NCBI GenBank assembly: GCA_033239125.1
Contig: BSWB01000004.1
Location: forward strand, 120,537,235-120,601,234
DNA length: 64,000 bases
Reading direction: 5' to 3'
Source of the DNA: Fagopyrum homotropicum
Lineage: Eukaryota; Streptophyta; Magnoliopsida; Caryophyllales; Polygonaceae
Below are positions 53,191 through 64,000 of this stretch, piece by piece. A program made the translations under genes and the position numbers. The notes beneath the pieces are model-generated. The model saw nothing but the letters and a program-made list of their open reading frames with translations, was not told where the DNA came from and ran no database searches. Position 1 is the stretch's first letter. Each line of letters starts with the position of its first letter.

Positions 53191-53733
53191 AGGAGTGTCT
53201 AGATGCTTTTTAGAGGTTAAAAGAAGCATAGATATTCGCACCTATCATTCAACCTCCGGAATGGAACCTCCCGTTTGAGATCATGTGCGATGCAAGTGAC
53301 GTAGTTGTAGGAGTCGTGCTTTTTACAAGTATAAAGAAGCATTGATATCTGCACTCATGCTATCTACTATGTTAGCAAGATGCTAGATGAAGCTTAACTG
53401 AACTACGTGACAACCGAGAAAGAGTTACTAGTGTTGGTCTATGCTTTTGAGAAATTTCATTCCTACCTTGTGGGAGCGAAATTCATTGTCTACAACGACC
53501 ACGCAACAATCCGGTACTTTCTCACCAAGAAGGATGAAAAACAGCGCCTCATTAGATGGATCCTCCTTCTACAGGAGTTCAATCTAAAGATCCGAGACAA
53601 GAAGGGATCCGAGAACTCGGTGGTGGATCATCTTAGCCGGTTGCCTCCTCTTGTGATAGAAAAGGATGACATGTCTATCGATGATTCATTCCCGGATGAG
53701 CAACTCCATTTTATCGAGGAGTGCCTTCTCTAA
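53191..53733 (+). pseudogene. pol: Ath-7 RNase H
   Basis: The first third is disrupted by stops and an apparent insertion near 53310-53400. From 53407 it is open: TEKELLVLVYAFEKFHSYL, YNDHATIRYFL, then GSENSVVDHLSRLPP and the linker DDSFPDEQLHFIEECL. Terminates at TAA 53731-53733. Confidence 0.82.
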
Positions 53734-54491
53734 GTTTCAAAAGGGAAAGACTCATGGTTCGAAGACATTGTGAATTATTTGGTGTGTGAAGAAGTTCTTC
53801 CTTGTCTATCCTACGCTTCAAGGATGTGCAACATTACTATTGGAATGAGCCTCTTATTTTCAAGAGAGGTTCGGATGGGATGTTTAGAAGATGTATACCG
53901 GAAGATGAAGTAAAGAGCGTCATTCGCCATTGTCATTCATTACCTTGTGGTGGACATGCTAGTTCCCACAAGGCATGTGCTAAGGTACTTCAATCCGGTT
54001 TCTTTTGGCTTAACTTATTCAAGGATGTGCAGAACTTTGTTGTCTCTTGTGATGCTTGCCAAAGAACAAGAAACATATCTAGGAGGAATGAGATGCCTCT
54101 AAACAACATCCAAGAGGTTGATATATTTGATGTATAGGGAGTGGATTTTATGGGACCATTCGCATCTTCTTGTAGGAACCATTACATACTATTGGCGGTA
54201 GATTATGTCTCTAGATGGTTTGAAGCCATCGCTTCTCCTACGAATGATGTCAAGGTGGTAGTGAAGTTCTTTAACATAATTATTTTCCCAAAATTTGGGA
54301 CGCCCCGAGTCATCATTAGTGATGGAGGAACGCACTTCACTGTCCGAAAGTTTGAAGCACTTTTATCCTAGTATGGGGTAATTCACAAGGTAGTCACATA
54401 ATTTTGAAGGAATTGAAAGAAGGGGATCTTGTCCTCCTCTTCAATCCAAACTTTGCCTCTTCCCATGTAATCTTAAAGAAGGGGATCTTTT
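53734..54491 (+). pseudogene. pol: Ath-7 integrase, truncated
   Basis: A frame change near 53790, then the HHCC region (HCHSLPCGGHASSHKACAKV, CDACQRTRN), core Asp in GVDFMGPF and Asp in IISDGG. A TAG falls between IFDV and GVDFM (54135-54137) and another at 54369-54371. The segment with the catalytic Glu is deleted; only a piece of the C-terminal module survives (about 54405-54480). Confidence 0.83.
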
Positions 54492-56438
54492 CATAAATCT
54501 AATGTGTTTGTGAATGTAAATGAAATTAATTATAAATCATGAATATGATTTTAAAATAATTGTGAAAAATAATTTTTTGTGTGTATTGTACGAAATTAAA
54601 CCCTAAAATATTATATTTACAAAAATGATGAAATGGTGATCAAACCACCACATTTTCATCGCCCTAATAGTGATAGGTACAACTATATTATATAAACACA
54701 AAAGTTTATAGAATATTGACAGGCCAACAATTATATCACAAGTCCAAAAATCACAATGTTGGATTACAACCCATCAAGTTAGATGCAATCCAATAAATTG
54801 AAAATAGTGGGCCGTCAGAACCTTTTGAAGATGGGTTGTTATCTTGTTAACATATTTAAAGAAAAAAAAACCCAAATTATTTATTAAAGAAAATGGTTAA
54901 ACAAAAAAATACAAATTATACATTTGGATGTTTGTATTTCCAACCTTTGAATTAAGGGGATATCAACTTCTCACTGAAAAAAAAAAGAATATGAGGTGAT
55001 TTTAATCAATTAAATCACTTTAATATGGCTTTAAATATTTCCCAATAAAGACTATTCAATGGGCTTGTTACTTGCTACCAAATGATGAAATAAGGGTGTT
55101 ATGGTGACCCTAATAAAGTGCTTTAAATTAGGGATTGACCATCATTAACCTTGACCATTGTATGTATTCGGATGATTACAATTTACATTATAATGGTGGA
55201 AAGCCAAAAGATGAAAACGGTTTTAGAGCATTTATTTTCATAATCAATTGCAAATATTAGTTTGTCTCTCTCATCTTTCTCCGTAAGATTATAAATAGCA
55301 TTTGAGACTATGATGCTAAGGGTCTTCAAACAATTCAACAAGCTCAACAAAAAAAAATAGTGGCATCCTCAAATACTTTGTAAAGTAGAATGGAAGAAGT
55401 TGAGAGCACATCCAATAAAAGGAAGAAGCCAACCAAAGTATGGGCAAATGAAGAATCATACAAAGAGTGAGGATGATTTCTTCCTTGTTAACTCTCTCTT
55501 GTGTCTATTTGTTTAAATTGAGCAAGAAATGAAGACCAAAATTGTAGATGATTCAAAACAAATACTTCAAATACTAGGCCAAATAGCGATAGTTGGATTG
55601 GAAACGGATAACTGTCAATGCTACAACCACACATGAAGTCCGATGTTCCAAAAAGGAGTCAATTCAAGCGCTACACTAAATCTCCCGTATGGAAGCTCGG
55701 ACAAATTCAAGTGGATTGCGGTCTGGAAGATCCAAATGGTGACATGGAGCTATCAAATTATATTTTTGATATCCCTTGTGCAAGTGTTTTGGAAGATGTC
55801 AAATGCATCAAGCTTATATGAAGACTCATACAATGGAAGATGGACAAGTGAGGAATGTGCCATGGAAAGAAGAAAGCTAATATGAAGGGTGATTCAAAGA
55901 AGAGGTATAAGAATGCCAATCAATAATAAATCAAGTCAAAAGTCAAGAAGAGTGAGGCTAGACGAACCCAAAACTATCAAATTTGAAGGCAAAGGGTGGT
56001 GCTTTTTCGTCTACAACTTCCAACCGGTCTCGTCAAAGTTCTTTCTTAATGGTGTTTGAATGTGTTAAATGGATTCTATATAATCCACATGGATTTGAAG
56101 ACGACACTCAAGATATGTGGCGGTTCATGTTTAAATTGGACTCAACGGTACTATAGGAAATGCTTCAAGGTGAAAAAGTGTGAATAAAGTATAAAGGAGA
56201 GGATGCAGACCAAGGATCCTTCGGTTAAATTTTAGGTCGGTTCTTCAGAGTTATCAAAGAGCTCAAGCTTATGGAGACACTCATACAATGTTAGACTTCC
56301 TTACGGTATCAGCAAAGAAATGTGAGAAATTGAACTTGAAGAAGAGGAAGCTCATGTGAATGGCCATCCAAACAATGGATAGAAGAACTAATGTTCGGCA
56401 ATACCTTAACTCCAAAAGGCAAAAAAGAGATCGAAAGA
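54492..56438. other. Unassigned AT-rich DNA between Ath-7 and Tek-2
   Basis: No credible gene. Two stretches, about 55795-55900 and about 56258-56370, share related wording (AGCTTATG, ACTCATACAATG, TGTGA, GAAGA... AGCTAATATG/AGCTCATGTG), hinting at an old direct duplication or a decayed non-coding element. Short ORFs there overlap in different frames and show no family features. Confidence 0.35.
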
Positions 56439-58451
56439 TGTAACACCCCGAATCCGCGGGATATCAGGATGCTACGGGCGAGACCTCACAATGGGTCCCG
56501 ACCCTTAACTTGACAACAATTTCACCGGACCTTTCCAACATGGCACAAATAAAGGCAAAAATCGTAAATCATTTTTAATGCAAAAGATAAGAAACCCGAA
56601 AGAATGCAACAACAAACTTCAGCCGAGGTACAACTCAAAACAAACGCCAAACACGCGGCGTACAAAACGCAATAATCGAAAGACAAAACACAAGACAACT
56701 CCAACTCAAAAACCCTTCCTAAAATGTACGGACCCCGGCTGCCCACCCTTCCGGATCTCTCGGCCGCATTCCTAACCTGCAAGGCAATCTACAACATTCG
56801 GTATAAAACCGTTAGCTTATATTCGAAGCATTAGAATTAATGGGAAAGGCACAAACACAAGTAAATCATCACAAACACACAACATACTCAAAAGCACACA
56901 TCCAGTTTATTGTCTTTATTATGATTAAGCCATATCCCGTTCTAATTCAACTTAGATTTGTGACACGAGACCACCGTGGTCCCGCCTCGGTCCCTATTTC
57001 CGGCATGGAACGGTACGGATGCCTCCGACCGTCTAACCAGCACGGCTAGTCGCCGAGAACCTCCTAGACTCTCGCAAGAGCTAGGAAGATGATGTCACCA
57101 CCCGTTATCATACACTTGGGCCAAAATAATGTAAAGGTCGGTAATCCTATTTTCAGTTCCGTTGTTATAACATAAATGATAAACACACACCACCAAACAC
57201 ACACCAACGCTAATAAAAAGAATACGAGCTAAGTAAGTCCGGAGACTTAACTCGTCACCACTCTCAACTCACAACACTCTCGCGTCCTTAGGGAGGAAGC
57301 ACATAACCTGCTCATAAGAAGATATGTATCAACATATGCTCACGCTCAAGAAGTCTTAGACTTCACTCTAGTGATCTAAGCAAGATCACCTAACACTCAT
57401 GCTAGGAAATGCATCCTAGGATCCAAGATACTCACCACACTCACATCACATGATAACAACTCAACACAGCTTATAAGCTCACATGAACATAACCTCAGTC
57501 AAGAAGGAACAAGCTAGCCTAGAAGGTCCATCATGCTCAACATACTCCAAGCCATCAACTACATCGAGCCTTAAGGGCTCCTAGGTTCTCAACCACTAGG
57601 TGGCATTCACAACTACCCTAGGTCCATCCTAGGCATGATACTAACATGAAACAACCTCACAACTAAGGAAGGAACGAAGAAAAAGGGAGAAGAAGAGCCT
57701 ACTTTTGAAGAAACGCAGCCGCAGAAACAAAAGGCGCGACTGTGTGCTGAAGTTCGCGGCCCCCGCGGCGCCACTAGCCGCCCCCGCGGCGCCTGGAAGT
57801 CCTGATGCCGCCTCCACTGCGCCTGGTGCCGCCCCGCGGGAGAACTCCAGAAACAGCGTTTCTTCGTCTTCGACTGTGGATCTTGAGCTTCAATGGCCTC
57901 CTTCTCTTGTTGGGTCTTCTCCAAATATCATCCATGGTATCAAGGCTCTCCCTCATGACCTAATCGAGCTAAGAACCCATGCATGCAAAGGATCAAGAAA
58001 AAGCTTTCTCAAAAGCTCCATCCATGGCCATGGATGAAGGGGAAGGAAGGGAAGGTTGTTCATCAAGAAAAGTGAAGGGGAAAGAAGGGAAAGACTTACC
58101 AACCACGATCCTTCTTCACTATAGCTCATCCACAAGCAAATCCAAGGGAAGAGAGGAAGAGCACAAGAGAGAAGACAACAAGAGTGGACTAACGTGAGAG
58201 AGAATTGGAAGAGGAGAGAGAGAATCCAACAAGGCTGAAAAAGTGGGAGGGAACCAAGGGGTCACCTGGCGCCTTGTCACCTCAGCTGGAAACGAAAGGT
58301 CAAAAGCGGAATAAGGGGAACGAGGGGTCAACGCGGGATTTTTGGGAATAAATCCCGGTACTCAGCACACGTGCCTGCGGAAAAACAAGGCCGCTGACGC
58401 GGGAAACTCAGAAACGCCTCGATACCCGGAATAAAAATTCTGGATGTTACA
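56439..58451 (-). repeat. Tek-2 left (3') LTR (2013 bp)
   Basis: TGTAACACCCC to GATGTTACA. Inside, at 57748-57842, a GC-rich cluster repeats CCCCCGCGGCGCC-type words (57752-57765, 57781-57792 and variants), a counterpart of the palindrome clusters in the Athila-like LTRs. On its right the minus strand reads a polypurine tract. Confidence 0.85.
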
Positions 58452-58472
58452 ACTAATTCCCCTAAAAACAAG
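58452..58472 (-). promoter_or_regulatory. Polypurine tract (Tek-2)
   Basis: Minus strand TTTTTAGGGGAATTAGT against the LTR, preceded by AAGTTTCGGGACAAAAC, the same Tekay-type signature as at 38231-38249 in Tek-1. Confidence 0.65.
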
Positions 58473-58499
58473 TTTTGTCCCGAAACTTGCTAAACACAA

Positions 58500-59240
58500 C
58501 ACTCTCGGGTGACTAACTCGGTAACTACTCAAACCGTAACGTGCCAACACTCTACTCGATAACCATCACACACTCGTGTAACCACGTCAAGACCTCGCAA
58601 GGCCTACACACATACTCACAAGAACCACATATCGCATAATAGGACAAAAGCTAACCAATCACACAACACATTCCCGCTCGGGGTACAAAACACGTAAACT
58701 CGCACAAGCACGTAAATCCAACCCATCGGCTAACTCGACGTAACTAGATCATCGTAAAAACTCCGACAAAGATACTATACCACGTCCTCCCGGTAGCCTG
58801 ATCGGCTCTTCGTCTATCACTAGATCATCGCAACTAGCATCATAACTCGTGCCATACATGTATTTCATCGATCGTCACACCTAAAACCCGGTGAACATTC
58901 TCCACTTTCGGTTGCCACGTCAACCGGTAAACCACTTCCCAACTCGCGACAAGATCTCCAAAAAGGTCCAATATACTGGAACCCAACTCCCTTCTAATGA
59001 CCAACACGTATGATGCCTCTCGTCCGTGATACTCTTAACTCGACTCGTCTCATATCCGAACCTAAGAGGTCCGTACCTCTTTTTTGTACATACTTCCTCA
59101 TGACTTAGCTTGTCTAGCATCCGCCTATGGACCCCTGCTACACGAGTGAGGTCGTCCTGTATTTGCTTAGGGCTATCCTTATATATATGATCCAAATTCC
59201 AACACCATGGTGTACTATACTTCCGTCCATAAAATGCCTC
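58500..59240 (-). pseudogene. pol: Tek-2 integrase C-terminal remnant
   Basis: Read on the minus strand from about 59225, residues GRKYSTPWCWN, IQDDLTRVAGVHRRML, RYGPLRFG and FLEILSRVGK align with Tek-1 GRRCRTPLCWDG, IQDDMARVAVIREQML, RRRPLELG and FEILERVGE. Further on a degraded segment (DDLVIDEEPIRLPGG) corresponds to the chromodomain linker. About half of the residues differ and several stops occur. Confidence 0.65.
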
Positions 59241-62200
59241 GCAAAGGCCATCACAAACGATACATCTTAACTATCATGAGACGAAAGCTCAATTAAAGGG
59301 GAGGTATCATGTCTACCCTTACCCCTTCCCTCGCACACATGGTCTTTGTACGGCATCCAAGATCACAAAAGTCCTCTTAAGTTGACCAACTATCCGAGGA
59401 TAGAACTATCATGAGAGACAATTGGTCCCCTAATAACAGATCCCGGGATGAATCGCTCACCTCAATACGAGACTATGTTACTCCCTAGTAATTTCACTAT
59501 CTCTTAGCATATTCCACTACGAGCCGATTCATCGGCCATATTTCTCCATAGGGTGTAAATACATTATCTCCATTGGTTGGTCCACAATGACCCAAACACG
59601 TCACAACCGTTACATGGTTCAAATCAGTAATAACATCTATGGAGGTATCATCCCACTCCCATAACATCACTTGCGGTGGATGAAGTCTTCTTTTCCGTCT
59701 TATGGTGCTTAAACTTGACCTAACGACGGGTCACATAATGGCTAAGTACTTATCCATCTCGGCCTTAAGGCTGTCTCACCAATGTGAACATTATCAATCC
59801 GAATACCTCTTACCGGCACCAGGGTGAACTAGTAAGGGTAGTGTGAGCCTCTTGGAGGCTCTATCTCAGCTCTCCGTTATAAGTACACATAGACGCTCAT
59901 GGTGTCTCAATAAACCGTCAACCCAAAAAGGTAACTATGGGGTCTCTTCTCGGAACCTTCTATCCCGGATCTTTCTCCAAGCCATTCAAAGACCATCTAC
60001 GACTAAAGTCCTTAACCATCTTTAACCATCGCCTCTGTGGGGTACTCAACTCTTGCTGAGTGAGTATACATACACGTATCATACTCTTATTGCTCATCAT
60101 GCCTGGCATGTTACTCCGTAGCCAACCGACATCACCATAAGCACGCGTCCTAAAGCGGCTAACTTTCGACCTTTAGTCGGTCATTATTCTTACATACCCG
60201 CAAATGTCTACGTACACACGAATCCTCTCTTGTTATTTCATACGTATCCCAAGCTCCGCTTAGATGTATTCACAATATCATTCCATCCCCATAACTCGAT
60301 GTTTGTCTCAAAGAAAACAAGATGGAGGTCACTCACCTCTTCTACTTCTGTCAAAACTTCACGGATACGTCTCGGATCCCACGACCCATCCACTTCTTTA
60401 GAAGGGAAGAAAGTGTCAAAATCAGCCCGCAACTTGGCGGTTATGGCCCACCAATTTATGTGCTTCATATCTTCTCCACATACCTGGAAGGTATCACCGA
60501 AACTATCATCTAGTTCTCAACTGATCTACCGGATCTTCTCAACCCGCTACGTCTCTTAGGAGGTCACCTCGGACGCCCAACTCGTCTAGATGACTCTAGT
60601 TATCCTCTTATCCTTCATAACCGGTATCCTTGTCGTCCCATGTCAAGCTCATTCCTCTCAATTCTGAGGGTACAACAAGGCGTCGTCAAATCCAATCATA
60701 AGAATCATTAGCGTAATTCAAGTATCATAAATATCATAACTCCCTTAGGTTAGGGTCCACCTTGGAGCCGTCCGAACAACACAAATGCCGACTTCATTGT
60801 AACACGATTCCGAAACCGATGGATACTCATCTGTGTAAACTCTCAACTCATCAATCGCACTTGCGACTACAAATGGCTTCACTACACTTGTATTAACCAT
60901 ATTGGCCCTAAATGCCGCCTCATGAAGGTTCTTTCTTCTCTTCATCCAAAACTGATGTTGTCTCGACTCTAAGTCGATCTAATCAAACATCGCACTTACA
61001 TGCTACTAGTCTAAACGAGCCATCCACTACAAAGAGGGCACCCTTACTCGTCGTTCACCAAGCATATCCCTTGGAAGTCAAAGTACAATTTCCCGACTCA
61101 TACATTTCCTCAAAACTCAAATCGGAATGCTCTGAAGGAAAGTTTGGAAGAATTCCCCATTCCTATCATGGATTTCTGACTCATGATCCCCCAGGTACTA
61201 CTACCTTAGGCTTAAAGCTTACAACACTACTGTAGCTATGGTCTTTCGTTCTACACCATAGCCTTCATGGCTCCTTTGGTGAGTCTAACAACTTTGACTC
61301 ATCTCTTGTTCACGTCGCTTATCATTTGTTCCTTAATAACGAAATATCATGCATCTCCTTTCCATATCTTCCCACTTGCTTCAAGCAACTCGGGAAACTT
61401 CACTTCCCTCCAGATCCCACTAGGTCCTTATGTGCTTACACCCTTAAGGTTTTAATCCGCGTCATTCCTCCATATGCCAAAACTAGAGACCTATAAAGGT
61501 CGTAAAAAGGGGTGTTACCATACCTCTTTGGGAGTTCTATTACCGTCACTTGCTTAAACCATTCAACGTTATATTGCTCAAGACAATCACGCTTCTGTTG
61601 ATGTACCTCTTACTATTGACATCTAACCATAGGTAAAACTCCAAGATTTTGGTATCGTTCCTTTATAGTCTCTGCTTGAGGTTATACCTCCCGTCTACAA
61701 CTTCTCAATAGGTAACCCGCACTTTATGCATTCTCGATCATCACCGATAAGCTTGTGGTTGACCTTCTCTAAGGTCAATGACTTACCAATAATATATCCT
61801 TATGTCACTATTCTCATTAAGGCTACCCTCCTTGGGGTACTCTACCTCAACTTCGTTAGCTCCTTCCACGTTCTATGCTTCCTTCCTTTTCCATAATGTA
61901 GTCATACTCTTCTAGGCCTCACGTTCTGTATAACTCGCCTTCATAGGCTTAACTACGCCTCACGACATCTTATAAGTGTGTCTTATCCAAAAAGCTCCAA
62001 CATTATTCAGCAACCGCTTGCGTATTCCTCAGTTGTCGTCTTAAGTCCTTTCATAACTAAAGCTTCTTGTTGTGTCATTCCTCGTCTCGAGGTCACGTCT
62101 ATTCACACTTCTATCTCCTTGTCATTTCTTAGTCTTATCGTCATAACGGACATCAGTCAACTCCACGTGAATCCTTGCCATACCATTCTTCTCATTACTC

Positions 62201-63128
62201 TCGTAATTTTGACTCTTCACTTAATGGTACCTCGTAAGCTTAACTTACGGTAACCTTCATCTTTCACACCGGGTTCGATCATTCTTCACATCTTGACTCC
62301 AAAGCTTAGGAGCGTCTAAGGGAAGCTTCACTTATCATAATGGGACACCGCCTTTAACCTTGTTAGAATGCTCCCATCTCTTCCTTGACTCGCATCTTCA
62401 GTGGTCCACGCATCTTCTTGAAAAACTTATATACGTTATCTCCATTGGTCTTGCTATCTTTCCATTCGCGCCTTCTTTGGTAACCACTTCACATCTTCAT
62501 GTTACTCTCTTAAGTTGTCTCGTTTTCTTCTTTTGCTTGGTTGTCCTTTGACGTTGTCTCCAATCCTCCTCTTCGACATCCTTTAAAAGGAATTCGAGAA
62601 TGTCGTTGTGTTCGTTAGCATGAAATGCCCAACTCGATACTTGAGCGTCTTCTACTACTTATGAACGTCATCATAAGCTACATCATTGTCTTAAAGGTGA
62701 TGATATCGTATCATCATCTTAGCTCAAAGGTCCCATAATTCCATACACTACTATATGTATAAGACTACATATACATAACTATATAAGTCCTAAGTCCATA
62801 TCTCTACTAATATAACACATCCGACATGCCATCATATCAATACAAAGTCTAATACACATAATCGTCCACATATACAACTATACACATAAATCATGTCCAT
62901 CATGCATAACTACAAACCTCATATCCATATCTATATATATACATATATATATACATATCAAAATCCAGTGATCTAAGCTGCCGAGATCCGCGAAAGGAGT
63001 GGTGGTTCGTACATTCTACCCCGAATCATGCATGTGATTTTGAAAATGAAAACTCAGAACCCTTGGGGTTCTATATATTCCTTATTCGGCTTTTAGAAGA
63101 TTGCAAGTGTCATTGTTGTCAACCTAGG
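59241..63128 (-). other. Tek-2 interior, coding sequence almost erased
   Basis: About 3.9 kb with no ORF above about 110 codons. A possible RNase H trace is at 60745-60945 on the minus strand (VYTDEYPSVSESCYNEVG, compare the VYSDAS-type start of chromovirus RNase H). I could not identify RT, protease or gag. CG dinucleotides remain frequent by eye. Near 62750-62960 there is a run of TATA/CATA-rich simple sequence. Confidence 0.5.
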
Positions 63129-63140
63129 GCTCTGATACCA
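63129..63140 (-). promoter_or_regulatory. Primer-binding site, initiator tRNA-Met type (Tek-2)
   Basis: Minus strand TGGTATCAGAGC, four bases inside the 5' LTR; the usual chromovirus primer site complementary to the 3' end of initiator tRNA-Met. Confidence 0.85.
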
Positions 63141-63144
63141 CTTT

Positions 63145-64000
63145 TGTAACACCCCAAATCCACGGGATATTGGGATGCTATGGGCGAGACCTCACAATGG
63201 GTCCCGACCCTTAGCTTGACAACAATTTAACCGGACCTTTCCAACAAGGCACAAATAAAGGCAAAAATTGTAAATCATTTTTAATGCAAAAGATAAGAAA
63301 CCTGAAAGAATGTAATAACAAACTTCAACCGAGGTACAACTCAAACCAAACGCCAAACACGCGGCGTACAAAACGCAATAATCGAAAGACGGAACACAAG
63401 ACAACTCCAACTCAAAAACCCTTCCTAAAATGTACGGACCCCGGCTGCCCACCCTTTCGGATCTCTCGGCCGCATTCCTAACCTGCAAGGCAATCTACAA
63501 CATTCGGTATAAAACCGTTAGCTTATATTCGAAGCATTAGAATTAATGGGAAATGCACAAACACAAGTAAATCATCATAAACACACAACATACTCAAAAG
63601 CACACATCCTATTTATTATCTTTATTATGATTAAGCCATATCCCGTTCTAATTCAACTTAGATTTGTGACACGAGACCACCGTGGTCCCGCCTCTGTCCT
63701 TATTTCCGGCATGGAACGGTACGGATGCCTCCGACCGTCTAACCAGCACGGCTAGTCGCCGAGGACCTCCTAGACTCTCGTAAGAGCTAGGAAGATGATG
63801 TCACCGTCCGTTATCATACACTTGGGCCAAAATAATATAAAGGTCGGTAATCCTATTTCCAGTTCCGTTGTTATAACATAAATGATAAACACACACTACC
63901 ACACACACATCAATGCTAATACAAAGAATACGAGCTAAGTAAGTCCGGAGACTTACCTCGTCACCACTCTCAATTCACAACACTCTCGCTTCCTTAGGGA
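63145..64000 (-). repeat. Tek-2 right (5') LTR, cut by the window edge
   Basis: TGTAACACCCC onward, following 56439-57295 closely. By eye most differences in the first 150 bases are C/T or G/A changes, as expected from decay of methylated cytosines. Confidence 0.85.

Larger units (their letters stand above)
47587..54491 (+). mobile_element. Ath-7: decayed Athila-like element, 3'-truncated
   Basis: The 5' LTR is 47587-49244, primer site 49251-49268, then gag, protease, RT, RNase H and integrase in order, heavily mutated. The element stops in the integrase C-terminal region near 54491, where KELKEGDLVLLFN-type sequence occurs once and its end is repeated (AAGAAGGGGATCTT at about 54419-54432 and 54477-54490) before unrelated DNA begins. 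No ORF1, polypurine tract or 3' LTR is present, and no target duplication can be paired. It is older than Ath-3. Confidence 0.88.
56439..64000 (-). mobile_element. Tek-2: decayed Tekay/Del-type chromovirus, runs off the right edge
   Basis: Left (3') LTR 56439-58451, interior 58452-63144, right (5') LTR from 63145 to beyond the window. The primer site is of initiator tRNA-Met type. The interior is only about 4.7 kb and has no long ORF; degraded integrase and probably RNase H traces are seen on the minus strand. The two LTRs are still similar (roughly 95% by eye over the shared 850 bases). Confidence 0.82.

Noticed and set aside
57613..58331. Several overlapping ORFs of 60-110 codons on both strands
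   Set aside because: They lie inside the Tek-2 LTR, overlap each other in different frames and have biased composition from GC-rich repeats; they are chance frames.

Overview
This window is plant nuclear repeat DNA. I find no host protein-coding gene I would defend. Almost everything is LTR retrotransposon sequence of the Ty3/gypsy type. Most belongs to an Athila-like lineage: gag-protease-RT-RNase H-integrase with a DLGAS protease motif, a primer-binding site matching the 3' end of tRNA-Asp, and an extra ATHILA ORF-1-like gene. The rest is two chromoviruses of Tekay/Del type, with a chromodomain and, in one, an initiator-tRNA-Met primer-binding site. The amount of nesting and the element types suggest a large-genome flowering plant, probably a dicot; the species cannot be named from this sequence.

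I use local names. Tek-1 (+) is the outer shell. Its RNase H lies at 25091-25510, its integrase at 36811-38080, and its 3' LTR at 38268-38701 plus 44681-45961. Inside it sit Ath-5 (-), 25511-36805, with the 5-bp target duplication GTGTG, and Ath-6 (-), 38702-44675, with the target duplication CTTTC. Left of the Tek-1 RNase H is the outer end of an inverted Athila-type LTR (24939-25090), and next to it Ath-2 (+), whose interior is at 8762-11418 and whose 3' LTR is at 11419-11670 plus 24290-24938. Ath-2 carries Ath-1 (+), 1-8761 and running off the left edge, inside its gag, and Ath-3 (-), 11671-24289, inside its LTR. Ath-3 in turn holds a solo LTR, Ath-4 (+), 11709-13372, with target duplication ATAAG. 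To the right are about 1 kb of unassigned DNA, a LINE relic (about 47017-47545), the decayed Ath-7 (+), 47587 to about 54491, about 1.9 kb of unassigned AT-rich DNA, and Tek-2 (-), 56439 to beyond 64000.

No copy looks fully competent. Ath-3 is closest: its 1,900-codon gag-pol frame has three stop codons and no frameshift. Ath-1 keeps RT-RNase H but lacks integrase, while its relative Ath-5 keeps integrase but lacks RT-RNase H. Ath-6 lost gag, pol and the primer-binding site by one deletion.

The most unusual signal is a set of short palindromic words, often centred on CGGCCG. They recur many times in each Athila-like element in the same compartments: LTR, protease-RT linker, leader before ORF1 and 3' untranslated region. 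The flanking letters differ between families (CACCTCG..CGAGGTG, AAAATCGGCCGATTTT, AACCGCGGCCGCGGTT, CACGGCCGTG). Two conserved stem-loops also show compensatory base changes between families: one just after pol and one just before the polypurine tract.
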